Assembly (NCBI GenBank): GCA_008477525.1
Contig: SPDT01000008.1
Span: 372,001 to 436,000, forward strand
Length of the DNA stretch: 64,000 bases
Source of the DNA: Hypomyces perniciosus
Lineage: Eukaryota > Ascomycota > Sordariomycetes > Hypocreales > Hypocreaceae
Reading direction: 5' to 3'
The notes beneath the pieces are model-generated. The model saw nothing but the letters and a program-made list of their open reading frames with translations. It was not told the origin of the DNA and made no database searches. The stretch's first letter is position 1; every line of letters starts with the position of its first letter. Made by a program: the position numbers and the translations under genes. This document shows positions 34,370 through 44,309 of this stretch, one piece after another.

Positions 34370-35332
34370 ATGACGACCTGGCTCAAGACTCGCGGCTTCG
34401 GCTCCGAACACAACACCCTCTCCCAAGCGTCCCTGATAATCGTTGTCGTCTTGCTTTGCCTCTCTTTCTACAATGTCATCGAGCTCAACTTTATCATCTT
34501 CGGCACGTTTAAGCGCTATAGCGGCACGTACTTCTGGTCCTTCCTTGTTGCGACCTGGGGCGTTGCCATAATCAGCATCGGCTTCTTCGTCAAGTTCTAT
34601 GGGCCTCTATCGCTAGCCTACGTTTCTTGTACCCTGAGTTTTGTTGGCTGGGTAAGCATGGTTACCGGTCAGTCAATGGTACTCTGGTCCCGGCTGCACT
34701 TGGTATTACAAGGCCAAAGGCAGCTTAAGATCATCTTATGGATAATCATCATCGATGGTTTTATCTGTCATGGTACTGTAATGCCCCTGATCTTTGGGTC
34801 CTTTTCTAGTAAGCCTGAGAGATGGCAAAAACCGTATTCTGTGATGGAAAAGTTTGAGCTTGTTCTCTTTTTTCTCCAGGAACTCCTTCTCTCCAGCATC
34901 TATATTGTCGAAGCATTCAAGCTTATGAGGCTAGAACAATCCACGAGGAAAGCCAAACAGAGCCGTGGTTTGATGAAGCACCTTATTCTTGTTAATGTTA
35001 TTGTTATTCTCCTGGATAGTTCTGTGCTTGCTCTCGAGTTCGCAAACCTATACAACTTCCAAATATCATGGAAGCCCTTTGTCTATAGCGTTAAACTAAA
35101 GGTGGAGTTTACCATCTTGAACCGCCTCATCGAAATAACATCTGCAAAAAATGACATCATCAGCAATATACGGAGCCAAGACTTTAACACGGTCAATTGT
35201 ACCGGTGTCGGCCTAGAACCCACCAGCGAAGCAAGTGGCAAGCCTGTATGTGTTGTCTCATCTCAGGCACCAGGCATGTTTCACCAGGGATATGCCACGG
35301 GAGATGGCGAAAGTTCCAGCAACAGAGTATAG
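34370..35332 (+). CDS. Multi-pass membrane protein, DUF7703-like
   Basis: A 320-residue protein of unknown function with about seven hydrophobic segments, so an integral membrane protein. It starts at the first in-frame ATG (34370-34372). Features seen: an early helix with FYNVIELNFIIF, RYSGTYFWSFLVATWG in the second, the conserved-looking segment VTGQSMVLWSRLHLV in the middle loop, an EAFKLMRLEQSTRKAKQSRG cytoplasmic stretch, and LILVNVIVILLDSSVLALEF in a late helix. This layout fits the fungal membrane family annotated DUF7703, distantly rhodopsin/PTH11-like; the match is from memory of the family. No intron. The hydrophilic C-terminus (about 60 residues) is probably disordered. It lies between a transposase relic and a 5S cluster, without functional neighbours. 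Confidence 0.8.
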   Translation: MTTWLKTRGFGSEHNTLSQASLIIVVVLLCLSFYNVIELNFIIFGTFKRYSGTYFWSFLVATWGVAIISIGFFVKFYGPLSLAYVSCTLSFVGWVSMVTGQSMVLWSRLHLVLQGQRQLKIILWIIIIDGFICHGTVMPLIFGSFSSKPERWQKPYSVMEKFELVLFFLQELLLSSIYIVEAFKLMRLEQSTRKAKQSRGLMKHLILVNVIVILLDSSVLALEFANLYNFQISWKPFVYSVKLKVEFTILNRLIEITSAKNDIISNIRSQDFNTVNCTGVGLEPTSEASGKPVCVVSSQAPGMFHQGYATGDGESSSNRV

Positions 35333-35628
35333 ACGCTGCCAACTCGGGATTACAATGGGGTCATCATGACTGAGGTTATCGTCCACCTGGCAGAAACTTG
35401 GTTGAAATTGAAAGGAAGGAAATTGAGATGTGGAACTCGAGGAGCATCTAAAACTGTGGAGAAGAGTAACGCGTCGCGTTCCTCAAATTGACTGGCTAGG
35501 GAACTATCAGAGACAGAGAGAAAACACAGAAGGGACAACAAGAGGAAAAACGAATAGAGACAGAATTCAGGTGCCTTTTTGACCCCATATAATGCAATAT
35601 GACTGCTGACTAGTTCGTACACTCTCCG
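35333..35628. other. 3' flank of the membrane-protein gene
   Basis: No feature recognised; ends at the truncated 5S copy. Confidence 0.3.
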
Positions 35629-35750
35629 CTATTCGCGACAATCTATTAGAATATATGGGATCTTGTCCGCTCTTCTATAATTAAGCCAATAAAATAAGAG
35701 GCAGATTAGTAGTTGGGTGGATGACCAACAGCGAACACCGGCTGTTGTAT
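35629..35750 (+). pseudogene. 5S rRNA, class A, 5'-degenerate
   Basis: From about 35,641 it follows class A (ATCTATTAGAATATATGGGAT, then GCAGATTAGTAGTTGGGTGG to GGCTGTTGTAT). The first 10-15 bases do not match, so helix I is lost. A five-base insertion (AATAA-like) lies after GCCAAT, and several C to T changes occur. Likely non-functional. The spacer after it matches the spacer after 5S copy 2. Confidence 0.8.
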
Positions 35751-35841
35751 TTTGTATTTTTTCTTCTTTTTTTTCTTTTTTGGTGTTTTCTATAGACTTG
35801 TGCTGGGGATCATCATAGGCTAACTGAAGCCGTCACCGAGC

Positions 35842-35961
35842 ACATACGACCATAGGTAGTGGAAAATTCGGGGTCCCGTCCGCTCCCCCATAGACAAGCC
35901 ACTAACCGGCAGATTAGTAGTCAGGTGGGTGACCACTGGCGAACACCGGCTGTTGTATGTT
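35842..35961 (+). rRNA. 5S rRNA, class B
   Basis: A full 120-base 5S rRNA with ACATACGACCATAGG, GGGGTCCCGTCCGCTCCCC, the internal promoter region and a seven-T terminator. It differs from class A in paired fashion: helix II is TAGTGG/CCACTA with outer GG/CC (class A: CATTGG/CCAATG with outer TC/GA), and the inner stem is GGGG/CCCC (class A: GGGA/TCCC). The preserved pairing argues that both classes are functional. Confidence 0.93.
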
Positions 35962-36037
35962 TTTTTGTGGCATTTTTGCTGCTATCGGAATGGTGGGCGG
36001 TGTTGAGATATGAGACTCAGTATGTGATGCTTCAAGC

Positions 36038-36157
36038 ACATACGACCATATCCATTGGAATATACGGGATCCCGTCCGCTCTCCCATAGTCAAGCCAATG
36101 AGAGGCAGATTAGTAGTCAGGTGGGTGACCACTGGCGAACACCGGCTGTTGTATGTT
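36038..36157 (+). rRNA. 5S rRNA, class A, copy 3
   Basis: A full 120-base copy, identical to copy 1 over the first 80 bases and sharing the GTCAGGTGGGTGACCACTGGC variant with copy 2 and the class B gene. T-rich terminator follows. It starts 196 bases after the start of the class B gene, same strand. Confidence 0.93.
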
Positions 36158-36547
36158 TCTTTTTTTGATCTTTTTTTATTGCTGTAATAGTAATCGTGTC
36201 TGCTCATGGGGCGGTGCTCTGTAGCTCAAGCTGGTGCCTCAAACGTATCGACCCTCCGTATCATTCAAATGTGATATGATTGAGGGGTCAAATAGTGATG
36301 ACTGTCTTGTGAAAGAGAAACGAGATTCTTCATGTCTTGCGTTGGCATGAATGTCGATTGGACTATTCTTGGAAAGAGTAGGCAACTTGGAATGATGGCA
36401 TAAAAACGATAGCTAAGAATTTGTCGCCATGTTGATATGCCTATGTCCTAATTACTTCCTCAAGATAAAGCAAACATAAGCCCTTTTGCACCAAGCATCG
36501 GCAGTTCCATTAAATACATGATATAATTACCCACAGACTACTCCCAG
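36158..36547. other. Intergenic, downstream of the vWA gene
   Basis: No feature recognised beyond the likely 3' untranslated region of the minus-strand vWA gene. Confidence 0.35.
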
Positions 36548-39316
36548 TTACGAAAACAGTCCGTCCTCGACAATCTTCTCCAAGCTCTCCACCGATTCGC
36601 CGATATGACTTGCCAGCCATTTCTCTGCCTTCTCAACAAACAGCTCCCATGTATCCTTCTCAAAGGCCAGCCTCTTCTTCAAATACACTACAGCGCAGAC
36701 TGTTGCTAGTATGTCTTTATGCTTGTCGTACTTGGCTGGCAGGCTGACCTTGGAAAGCGCGTGCTGTTCCGTGATGCCAATGACACTCTCCAAATCTTCG
36801 TTCCATTGCCAGCTCCCACCAAATCTCTGAAGGGTAGCCAGAGCCGAGAGTGGTTGTGACGGGTCGACACCCAATATTTCCATCTGCTCCGGCTTCTGCT
36901 GGTGCGCAACGCTCCGTTTTGCAAAATGTGTTGAGCGGCTGGAAGAGCCGGATACGTTTGCAGGTGCATCGTCATCGTACGAGGAACTGAAGAGATCTGA
37001 AGAAGGTGCTGCCATGGCTAGCGGTTGAGGGAGAGGAGGCGCCATCTTAGCCATCATCACCATCCTCGGAGCTGAACCCATCTGAGCATAAAGATTGGCA
37101 CCCATCCTGTGCCGCACAACGCCGGTGCTCTTAACGTTACCACCCCCCCTCAAATTCATGAAATCGTAACCAGTAGAAGTATCGCCGGCTGGTATAACCT
37201 CGAACTCTCCAACTTCATGGCAATCACGCTTCTCGTTGTCATTCTCTTGGATAGCGACAAAGGAACACCACTTGCCGCCGACTTGAAACCTCACGCCGAG
37301 TCTGACTGCCTCTCGCTTGACCATGTCGCTGAAGCGGCCCTCGAATTCATCCTTCAGCAACTTTCCCTGATTATTCTTGGCGCGGAATAGCCAACCACGG
37401 CCTTCCTCCAGCTCGCCAATAGCCTTTCTAGCAGCCAACTGGTGGATCGTTGTGCCCTTTTCTGTCAACGTTGTGATCGGGATTTCCAGTTGCAAGGGCC
37501 CATGGCTAGAAGTACCCCTGAGTACCACCGACTTGGGCTTTCGGAATGGGGTCGAATCAGAAAGCAAGATGTAGACAGTAGTACGATTGAATGGAAATAG
37601 AGGGGGGATGCTAAAGGGGGACTGAAGGTATCGCGGGGCGGTGACAGACGGAAGCTTGACTTCGGGGATGTTGGACGCGTCCGGCATCTCCAAATCCTCA
37701 TCCGAGGCGTTTGGATCAAAGAGAGAGATTGTCTTCCGCTCTGCCTTCTTCTCCTGTTCTGCCGCACGTTGGGATCCTTTTCCAAGCTCATCTTCCACAT
37801 TTATCGTCAGGGCATCTATAACCTTTTCAACCAATTCAAAGTCATCATCCTCGTCATCAACAGTGGTGACATCGTTGTTGCTGTAGTTGATCTCGAGAGT
37901 GTAGTCGGTAATATGAGGGGTGAGCGCCCCCTTGAGCATCCGGATAAGCTTCTTGTCCATCTTCTCATTTTCGGCCACAGTTTGGGCGAAACCATTGCCG
38001 GCGCGCGCGACTCCCTCAACCAAGGCATGACTGACATCCTCCCCTATGCCAAGTGTGAAGATCCGAATGGCACCTTTACTCTTGGCGACTTCTTCGTTGA
38101 TGAGCTGAATGAGTTCGCTTTGATTCCAAATCTCTCCATCTGTTAGCAGAAATATTTCGAGATTCATGTCTTTGTATCGCCGCTCAAACGTCTCCTTCAT
38201 TGGCTGATACATTTCCGTCCCGCCAAAGTCTGCCCAGAACCTCTTAACGTGATCAACGGCTTTGTCGAGAGTATCTTGATCGTATGTCTGGGATTTGCTC
38301 CATAGAAAAGAGCATTGAGAGCCAAAACTGCAGATGTTGAACTTGACACCGATGGGCAGCGATTTGAGGAAGATTTGCAAGGCAGCGATGAGATTGGGGA
38401 TCTTTTGGCCTTGGCCCATGCTACCGCTACGGTCACACACAAAGACCACCTCGGGCGTTTCCACCGGCAGATTAAACCTAGGAACAAGCGTCGTCATGAG
38501 GGCGCGTTGATTGGGTATAGTGGGGTGTGTCTCGAGAACAGCAGCCGGGTCTCCAAGTCCGGTTGCGACAATCTGAATGATGAAGTCCTTGCCCAGTTCT
38601 GCAGAGCCCAAGGAGAGTGTGGCGGATGCTCTCTGCAATGACGGCGATGCAGAGGCGGCGGCAGATGTGTTGCCGATGTTGACGGAGATGGGATGCGAGG
38701 GTGACTGGATGCTTTTGATGACTGAGCCGTCTGACATATCGGTGTCAACAGTGACAGAGATGGCAGTTCCGGGCCGAGCAATGTCTCCAGTAGTCAGGGA
38801 ACTGTCTCCATACCGGGGAGCAATGCTGGTGGGAATGGTGAAGCGCAGTCCGTTAATTTCGGTATCATGCTTGAGCTCTCCGAGGTATGTGATTTCCACT
38901 CGGACCTTCTGGCCCGTAGGGACATTGCCGAGCGTCGTCGTGAAAACATCAGAGGCCTCGTGTGACTGCTCCAACAGACCCGCCGTTTCCCCCTTGCTAA
39001 CGGCTTCGTCGAATGCCTTTTTGGCCTCCTGGCGCTCTTTTACAACACCCTTGATGACGCGCGAACCGACAGTACAGGTGAAGCCGACAACAGAGACGCC
39101 ATCATAGAGTGGAAAGATGTAGCGGGCGTGCTTAAGCGGGGTGTTGTTGTCCGGGTTGACAAAGGTCTGGGTCAGAGTGGTTCGCGAAGTTGACGAGATG
39201 ATGGAGGTGCGGGCGTCGAGGTGAACGAGTGGGAGGTACTTTTTTTCGTGATCGACGATGACGTAGCATCCACAGTACGGCAGTCGCCGGGTTTCATGGC
39301 CAGTGAAGAAGGCCAT
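36548..39316 (-). CDS. VIT and von Willebrand factor A domain protein
   Basis: A 922-residue intron-less protein. The N-terminal VIT domain (about residues 15-160) has the typical FVNPDNNTPLKHARYIFPLYDG and VKERQEAKKAFDEAVSKG segments. The vWA domain (about 285-455) begins VVFVCDRSGSMGQGQK, with an intact DxSxS metal-binding (MIDAS) motif, and later carries FGGTEMYQPM and LLTDGEIWN, completing the site. The C-terminal third is a Ser/Pro-rich linker and a final helical segment (WELFVEKAEKWLASHIG) seen in fungal relatives. There is no signal peptide or membrane segment, so it is probably cytosolic, unlike secreted animal inter-alpha-trypsin inhibitor heavy chains. Role in fungi is unknown; protein scaffolding is inferred. 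Start ATG at 39314-39316. Confidence 0.9.
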   Translation of the reverse strand: MAFFTGHETRRLPYCGCYVIVDHEKKYLPLVHLDARTSIISSTSRTTLTQTFVNPDNNTPLKHARYIFPLYDGVSVVGFTCTVGSRVIKGVVKERQEAKKAFDEAVSKGETAGLLEQSHEASDVFTTTLGNVPTGQKVRVEITYLGELKHDTEINGLRFTIPTSIAPRYGDSSLTTGDIARPGTAISVTVDTDMSDGSVIKSIQSPSHPISVNIGNTSAAASASPSLQRASATLSLGSAELGKDFIIQIVATGLGDPAAVLETHPTIPNQRALMTTLVPRFNLPVETPEVVFVCDRSGSMGQGQKIPNLIAALQIFLKSLPIGVKFNICSFGSQCSFLWSKSQTYDQDTLDKAVDHVKRFWADFGGTEMYQPMKETFERRYKDMNLEIFLLTDGEIWNQSELIQLINEEVAKSKGAIRIFTLGIGEDVSHALVEGVARAGNGFAQTVAENEKMDKKLIRMLKGALTPHITDYTLEINYSNNDVTTVDDEDDDFELVEKVIDALTINVEDELGKGSQRAAEQEKKAERKTISLFDPNASDEDLEMPDASNIPEVKLPSVTAPRYLQSPFSIPPLFPFNRTTVYILLSDSTPFRKPKSVVLRGTSSHGPLQLEIPITTLTEKGTTIHQLAARKAIGELEEGRGWLFRAKNNQGKLLKDEFEGRFSDMVKREAVRLGVRFQVGGKWCSFVAIQENDNEKRDCHEVGEFEVIPAGDTSTGYDFMNLRGGGNVKSTGVVRHRMGANLYAQMGSAPRMVMMAKMAPPLPQPLAMAAPSSDLFSSSYDDDAPANVSGSSSRSTHFAKRSVAHQQKPEQMEILGVDPSQPLSALATLQRFGGSWQWNEDLESVIGITEQHALSKVSLPAKYDKHKDILATVCAVVYLKKRLAFEKDTWELFVEKAEKWLASHIGESVESLEKIVEDGLFS

Positions 39317-40168
39317 TATGGCTGTGCCTCTGTGCCTCTGTGCCTGGCTGTCAAGTGATGATAGATGGGCAGAGAGTGGAATGATTGGCGATGATGACGT
39401 ATGGTTGACGACAGTTCAGTGGTTCAGTGGGGGGGGGGGGGCAAGACTCTTCTGTCCAACACAGTTTATGATGTGAGAAAAGGAGATGAAAGTTGATGAA
39501 AGTTGAGAATGATGAAAGGAGAATAGATGGGGGGAAAGCTCTTCATTTTATGCGCACCACCTCCTCATTGACTGAACCTGCTTGACGAGGGTATGTGGAA
39601 CACAACCAACCAACCATCTTACACCACTTCACTCGACTTCGTCATGCTTGCCACAGCCTAACCACGCAGCCAAGTCGCACTAAGTGCTTTTAACGTGACA
39701 CCCAAAAGCATCAGATTCGGCAGATCAGTCGTTCGATATCCAAGGCAACGATTGCCTGCTGCTGCGGCGTCGCTGCCTGGACTAGGTAATCTCTTGAGTA
39801 TGAAGTAAAAGCTGAGCTTTCAATGATATTCGGTTAGTTTGCGGGGATCCGATACTCCTGCGTCAGCCCAAATGCTTCATTTCAGCCTTCTCACATTTCA
39901 CATTTCTTCGTGCCGCGTTTTATTCATCTGTTCTATCACGCGTACCGCGTAGGTACCTCTCTACCTGGGTTTCCGATACCACCACCATCATACATCGTCG
40001 TGCTTGCCATTAATACTCTAGGCACAGCCAGACCTGTCCTTCATTTTTGTGCTATGCTCTTTGGGATCGTATCTATCCATCTCCCATGTCGGGGACCTGC
40101 GCTGCATCTCCCCGATTTACAAAGTACTACTCCGTACTCCGTCTACCCCCCGCCTCCCTTTTGTTTTC
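39317..40168. other. Promoter of the vWA gene and 3' flank of FRS2
   Basis: Contains a run of 13 G (39,429-39,441) about 110 bases upstream of the vWA start codon, and TACTCCGTA at 40,128. No gene. Confidence 0.45.
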
Positions 40169-42478
40169 CTAGTCCTTGTCCAGTCTCACTGCTGCGTTCT
40201 TCTCGATAAAGTTCAGGTCTACCTGGTGACCAAGAAGCTCGCGGATGTTTGAGATGGCGTACTTAATCATTGTCGGTCTCTCCAGACTAAGACCGAAACC
40301 ATACACTCTCAAATCCCTTGGAAGACCCATGGCTTCCAGCATTTCTGGGCGGAACATGCCGCTGTTGCCAATCTGTTTGCTGCTTTAGCATCTCTCCAAG
40401 CTATCCTGGTGTGAGTTCCCGTTCAACTTACCTCTACGAGCTTATTCAGTCCCTTGTGGAAACTGAAGAGCTCCATGCTAGGCTCAGTGTAGGGGTTGTA
40501 TCTGTCCATGATCATGTCAGTATTCTCCTGAGAGCCAGAATCCATCACTTCAATAAAACCACTTACGCCGGCTTGAACTTGAGACTGTTGAGTGAGTGTT
40601 AGCAACCTCTAGACGTAGCCTCCATGGCGGAATTATAATCTTCACTTACTCCGTAAGACCCATCTTCGCAAAGAAGGTCTCGAAGAATTCCATAAGGCCT
40701 CCCAGGGTCAGCCCGTAATCAGCAATGACACCCTCAACCTGATGGAACTCGCAAAGGTGAGTCGCATCCACGGCCTCATTTCTAGCAAAACAAATAAGCA
40801 TTTCTTCATAACCAGTATCCAGCCGAAGGGGAGCAGCTACCTGAAGACTCGGTCAATGGAAAAGTATCGAGCCGGTGGAACACGGCCATCAGGTCCCTTC
40901 AGCCCTGCCAGTTTATATAGCATAGCAGCCGAGACAGAGGTTGTGTGCGTTCGCAAGACGAGTCTGGATTCATTAGTTTGAAGCTTAAAATCAGCCAGAC
41001 ATAAAGCTTGCCTACCTTAGGGACTCATCTTCCGACCAGGGGTATCTGTAACCAATCGAGCCATACTTGCCCTTCTCGTGGACCTGTTTCACGTTCTCAA
41101 AGTACTCATCGTAATCTCGTTTGTCATCTTCGGAAACTGGCGCAGGCCGACCGGCTGTGCTCGGGTCTGAGATGTAGAAGGTATCTTGGAGGTCGCGTGC
41201 AGGGTGTTGCTTCCAAACGTTAGAGTTCGGCCATGTGTATACAAATACTATGTGATAGCCATACCTGAGGAACAAAGAGTGCATCAAAGTTCTGTTTGCC
41301 GCCAAGTTAGCGAGTTCAGACAGGCGAAGTCGAAGCTTATGGATCAGGGGTACATACCCAGAATCCAGACTCGATGTACTGGTTAGTTGGCATCTCTGTG
41401 AAGCCAGTTTCGAAGAAGATTTGTCTAGGAAACACCCTGAGTTAGTATTTTGTCGATAAAGGGGACTTTTCGGAGCCGAGAATGCCAAATGATCGAATCT
41501 CAAGAAAAACATGGCTCCTTCAAGCGATTTCCGATGCTAGAAATCTATCAACTAACCTGAACTCATGTCTCATCTTGTTTAGTGGGTGAAGAGCTCCTGA
41601 ATTCTGACTTGAGCCGAGGGCTTTGAAGTTGTATGGCTCTAGAAACCCAAAAAATTAGTTTTGTTTTCTCTCACTGTCTTGCAGATAGGAGGCGGGGTGC
41701 GTGCAAGTGGCATAGCCGGTTCTCAAGATGCACCACTCGTCAATGCCAGCCCCCAGGGCGCCATCTGACCTGCGATCATTAGCTTCAGGTCACTTACTGA
41801 AGTTTGCCGTTTTCCATGAGCCAGATGTCAACATGTCGGCCGTCAGGTCCGTCTCTTCCTTCACAATCTCCAGCCCAAACTTGGGCCCCTTGGTGATTCT
41901 GAACGAGATGACCTTTTGCAGATTCAACAGCTTGCGCTTCTTCAGGTCTGCGATGATCTTGCTGTCATGTGTCTTCTTCTCTTTGATTACCCGGAGCTGA
42001 TCCCGTGTAATGTCTTCGATGGAGTCGACCTAACGAGGGATGTTCAACACAAAGCACTGGAAGAGCAGAGATGGTGAGCACCCACCAACGCAACAAGCTT
42101 GTTATCCTCCTTCTTAATCCACTTCTCCCTAAACGCCTTGCCCTGACCCAGCTTCGTCACGGTCTTGTCACCGATTTCGCTCTCTAGATCTTGAATCGAG
42201 AGACCTCCCAGGGCCTTGTGCACGGCCTCAAAGACGCGGGCTTCATGGCTGCCATGGCTGACAATCTCCTCTGCCTCCGGTTCCAAAAAAGCTTCCGAGC
42301 GCTCGATTTGCTCGTACGTGACCATGGACCGTGAGGAAATGCGATCAAGGGCGGCCTTTAGCGAGTCGAACGGAGCGTTAGGGAAGGTCTCGGTCGACAA
42401 GATCTGGTCGGTGTTGGCCAATGCCTGGAGGATCTCCGGGGCAAGATCGCCCGTCGAATTGTTTCCCATCGGAGCCAT
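40169..42478 (-). CDS. FRS2: Phenylalanyl-tRNA synthetase alpha subunit, cytoplasmic
   Basis: Catalytic alpha chain of the cytosolic alpha2-beta2 enzyme that charges tRNA-Phe. Eleven exons (minus): 42478-42086, 42029-41798, 41638-41557, 41424-41358, 41291-41265, 41209-41016, 40963-40841, 40781-40650, 40584-40567, 40501-40432, 40372-40169. They total 1,542 bases, 513 residues, the family length. Exons 5 and 9 are only 27 and 18 bases; both encode conserved residues (NFDALFVPQ and LKFKP). Class II motifs are present: [19 protein letters not shown] (motif 2) and [11 protein letters not shown] (motif 3), plus the phenylalanine-pocket region [14 protein letters not shown]. The N-terminal winged-helix part is in exon 1. 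I chose the ATG at 42476-42478 (MAPMGNN); an in-frame extension upstream is not conserved-looking. Introns are 52-159 bases. Confidence 0.95.
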
Positions 42479-43101
42479 GATAACGGCTGTATTGCGGCTT
42501 TGGCGTTTCGTTAATGCCGTTACAACAAACAGTCTTTCAAGATGGTGAGTCAAGTCAATCCTGATCCGCTGATGGAGGGGGAGGGGCAGACAATCCACCC
42601 GCCGATATCGTGGCAATAATATTTTTCCGGTGTCTTTTCAATGGCCAAAAAGTACGTACCACCACAGATTATCCATGTGGACATTTATTTTAGTGCTCTC
42701 ATCACGATATTAACGTACAGCAACGTTTTGGCTTACAACCCCAACTAATCAAGCACCACCAAGCTACATACACATGAGTAAGCAATTGTTAATTTAGGTG
42801 CTTTGCAACATCATGGCTCAGAGAGAGCTCTATGTCTAAGGATATGAGGCGATATCAAAAGGCGCCTTGCCCCTCACCACACGACAAGTCATTCATCATG
42901 TCAATGCTTGGCTGAGTCCCTGGTCAGAAAGGCGGATTTCCAGTTCTCGTCGCCCGACGTAAACCTCATAAAGGAGTTGTCGGCCGACTGCCAAAGGAGA
43001 TCGGCAAGGGACAGCTCGGATTCCCTTCCGGTGCTGGGGGTGAAGCAGCGGCTGCCAGTCCGCCCTGTGTCTGTTGAAGTGAAGCTGCGCTCTGCGTCTC
43101 T
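42479..43101. other. Promoter of FRS2 and 3' flank of the WD40 gene
   Basis: No gene. Overlapping frames here are extensions of neighbouring exons or antisense shadows. Confidence 0.4.
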
Positions 43102-44309
43102 CTATTCCGCAGATCGCTCCGTGCCACCTCTCCAGAGCCCATAAAACCCCTCGCAGTTCTTCCACATCTTGATAGTTCCGTCTTCGGAGCCGGTGGCGTA
43201 GAGTTTCCCATCAGGCGAGAAGGCGATTGACCAGATGGGCCCGTGATGGCCCTTGTGTGTATCGAGTTCGACCTCGTCATCGTACCGAATCACTTTGGCC
43301 CATGTACCCGGCTCCTCGCCAACCACGAGCTTCCTACCCTTGAGGTCTAGAGCCACGCTTGCAATGGTGTAAGGGAGGACGATGCGCTTGAGCTCGTCCA
43401 TGGCTCTGCTACCTCCCCAGAAGTAGGCCGTCTTGCCTGCCGAAACGGCAAGCACCGGCCTTCCTCCTCCAATATCCGTTGGTGAAGTATACTCAGGTGA
43501 CAGGGAAACCATCTCGCACGAGCGGATTTCTCCGTCCAGCATCTCGTGATGAATACAAGAGCGACTGGGTAAATCAAGCCAGCGAATGGTCTTATCGGAG
43601 GCGGTGACGACAATGTTGGGATCTTGCGTCCAGCAGATAAACTTAATAGAGCCCGTATGCACCCCCTCGCCTATTTCAAAGCCGGCCGATGCGGGGATGG
43701 TGATGGGGCCGCCTGGGTTAGAGGCCGCAACTTCTGACAGGTCGAAGATGCGAAGCTTCTTTTCCATGCCCCCGGTGGCAACGAGGTCGGAGTTGTCCGG
43801 TGGGTAGGCGACAGCGCGAACGATGTGGTCATGCTGCAGGGTGTAGAGCAGCTCACCAGTGTGGGTATCCCAGATTTTGCTGAGATTGGTGGCGTCAGTA
43901 GGAGCAGCTTCGCTAGATGGATTGGGCAGATGGCATACGCAGTAAAATCGGCAGAGGCGGTCGCGGCATTCGAGGCATCAGGGCTCAGCCTAGCCTGCCA
44001 TACAGCGCCTTTGTGTCCAATGAATGTCCCGATCCTAGGAGAAATTGTCAGCGCAAGGCCAGTCACAAAGGTGATATTGCGGGTCGCCCGTACCAATCGC
44101 CAGTTACTCCATCACGAAGCATAGGATTGCCATCTGCAAATATGTTAACAGAGGCTATGCATGCGTATGAGCGTAGAATGTGGACCTTTGCAAGCCGAGA
44201 TCATGTAGTAGGTTTCTTCCTTCTCCAGGTGGGAAAAGGAGATGTGTGGTACCGGTCGTGAGTGGCCGTGGCACGTCAAGGGGACGTATTGTCGAGGGGG
44301 TTCGGCCAT
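43102..44309 (-). CDS. WD40 protein, STRAP/unrip-like
   Basis: A seven-bladed WD40 beta-propeller of 345 residues, close in length and order to animal STRAP (unrip), a partner of the SMN complex and of TGF-beta receptors; in fungi the role is not settled, and RNA or translation-linked scaffolding is inferred. Four exons (minus): 44309-44186, 44133-44094, 44034-43939, 43879-43102. Characteristic segments: LTCHGHSRPV at the start, YYMISACKDGNPMLRDG, GDWIGTFIGHKGAVW, TASADFTAKIWD, GGMEKKLRIFDL, and YKGH-type KGHHGPIWSIAFSPDG, then TGSEDGTIKMW and YGLWRGG near the end. The first intron has the unusual donor GTCCAC. The start ATG (44307-44309) lies 1.03 kb from the divergent DOA1 gene. Confidence 0.92.
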
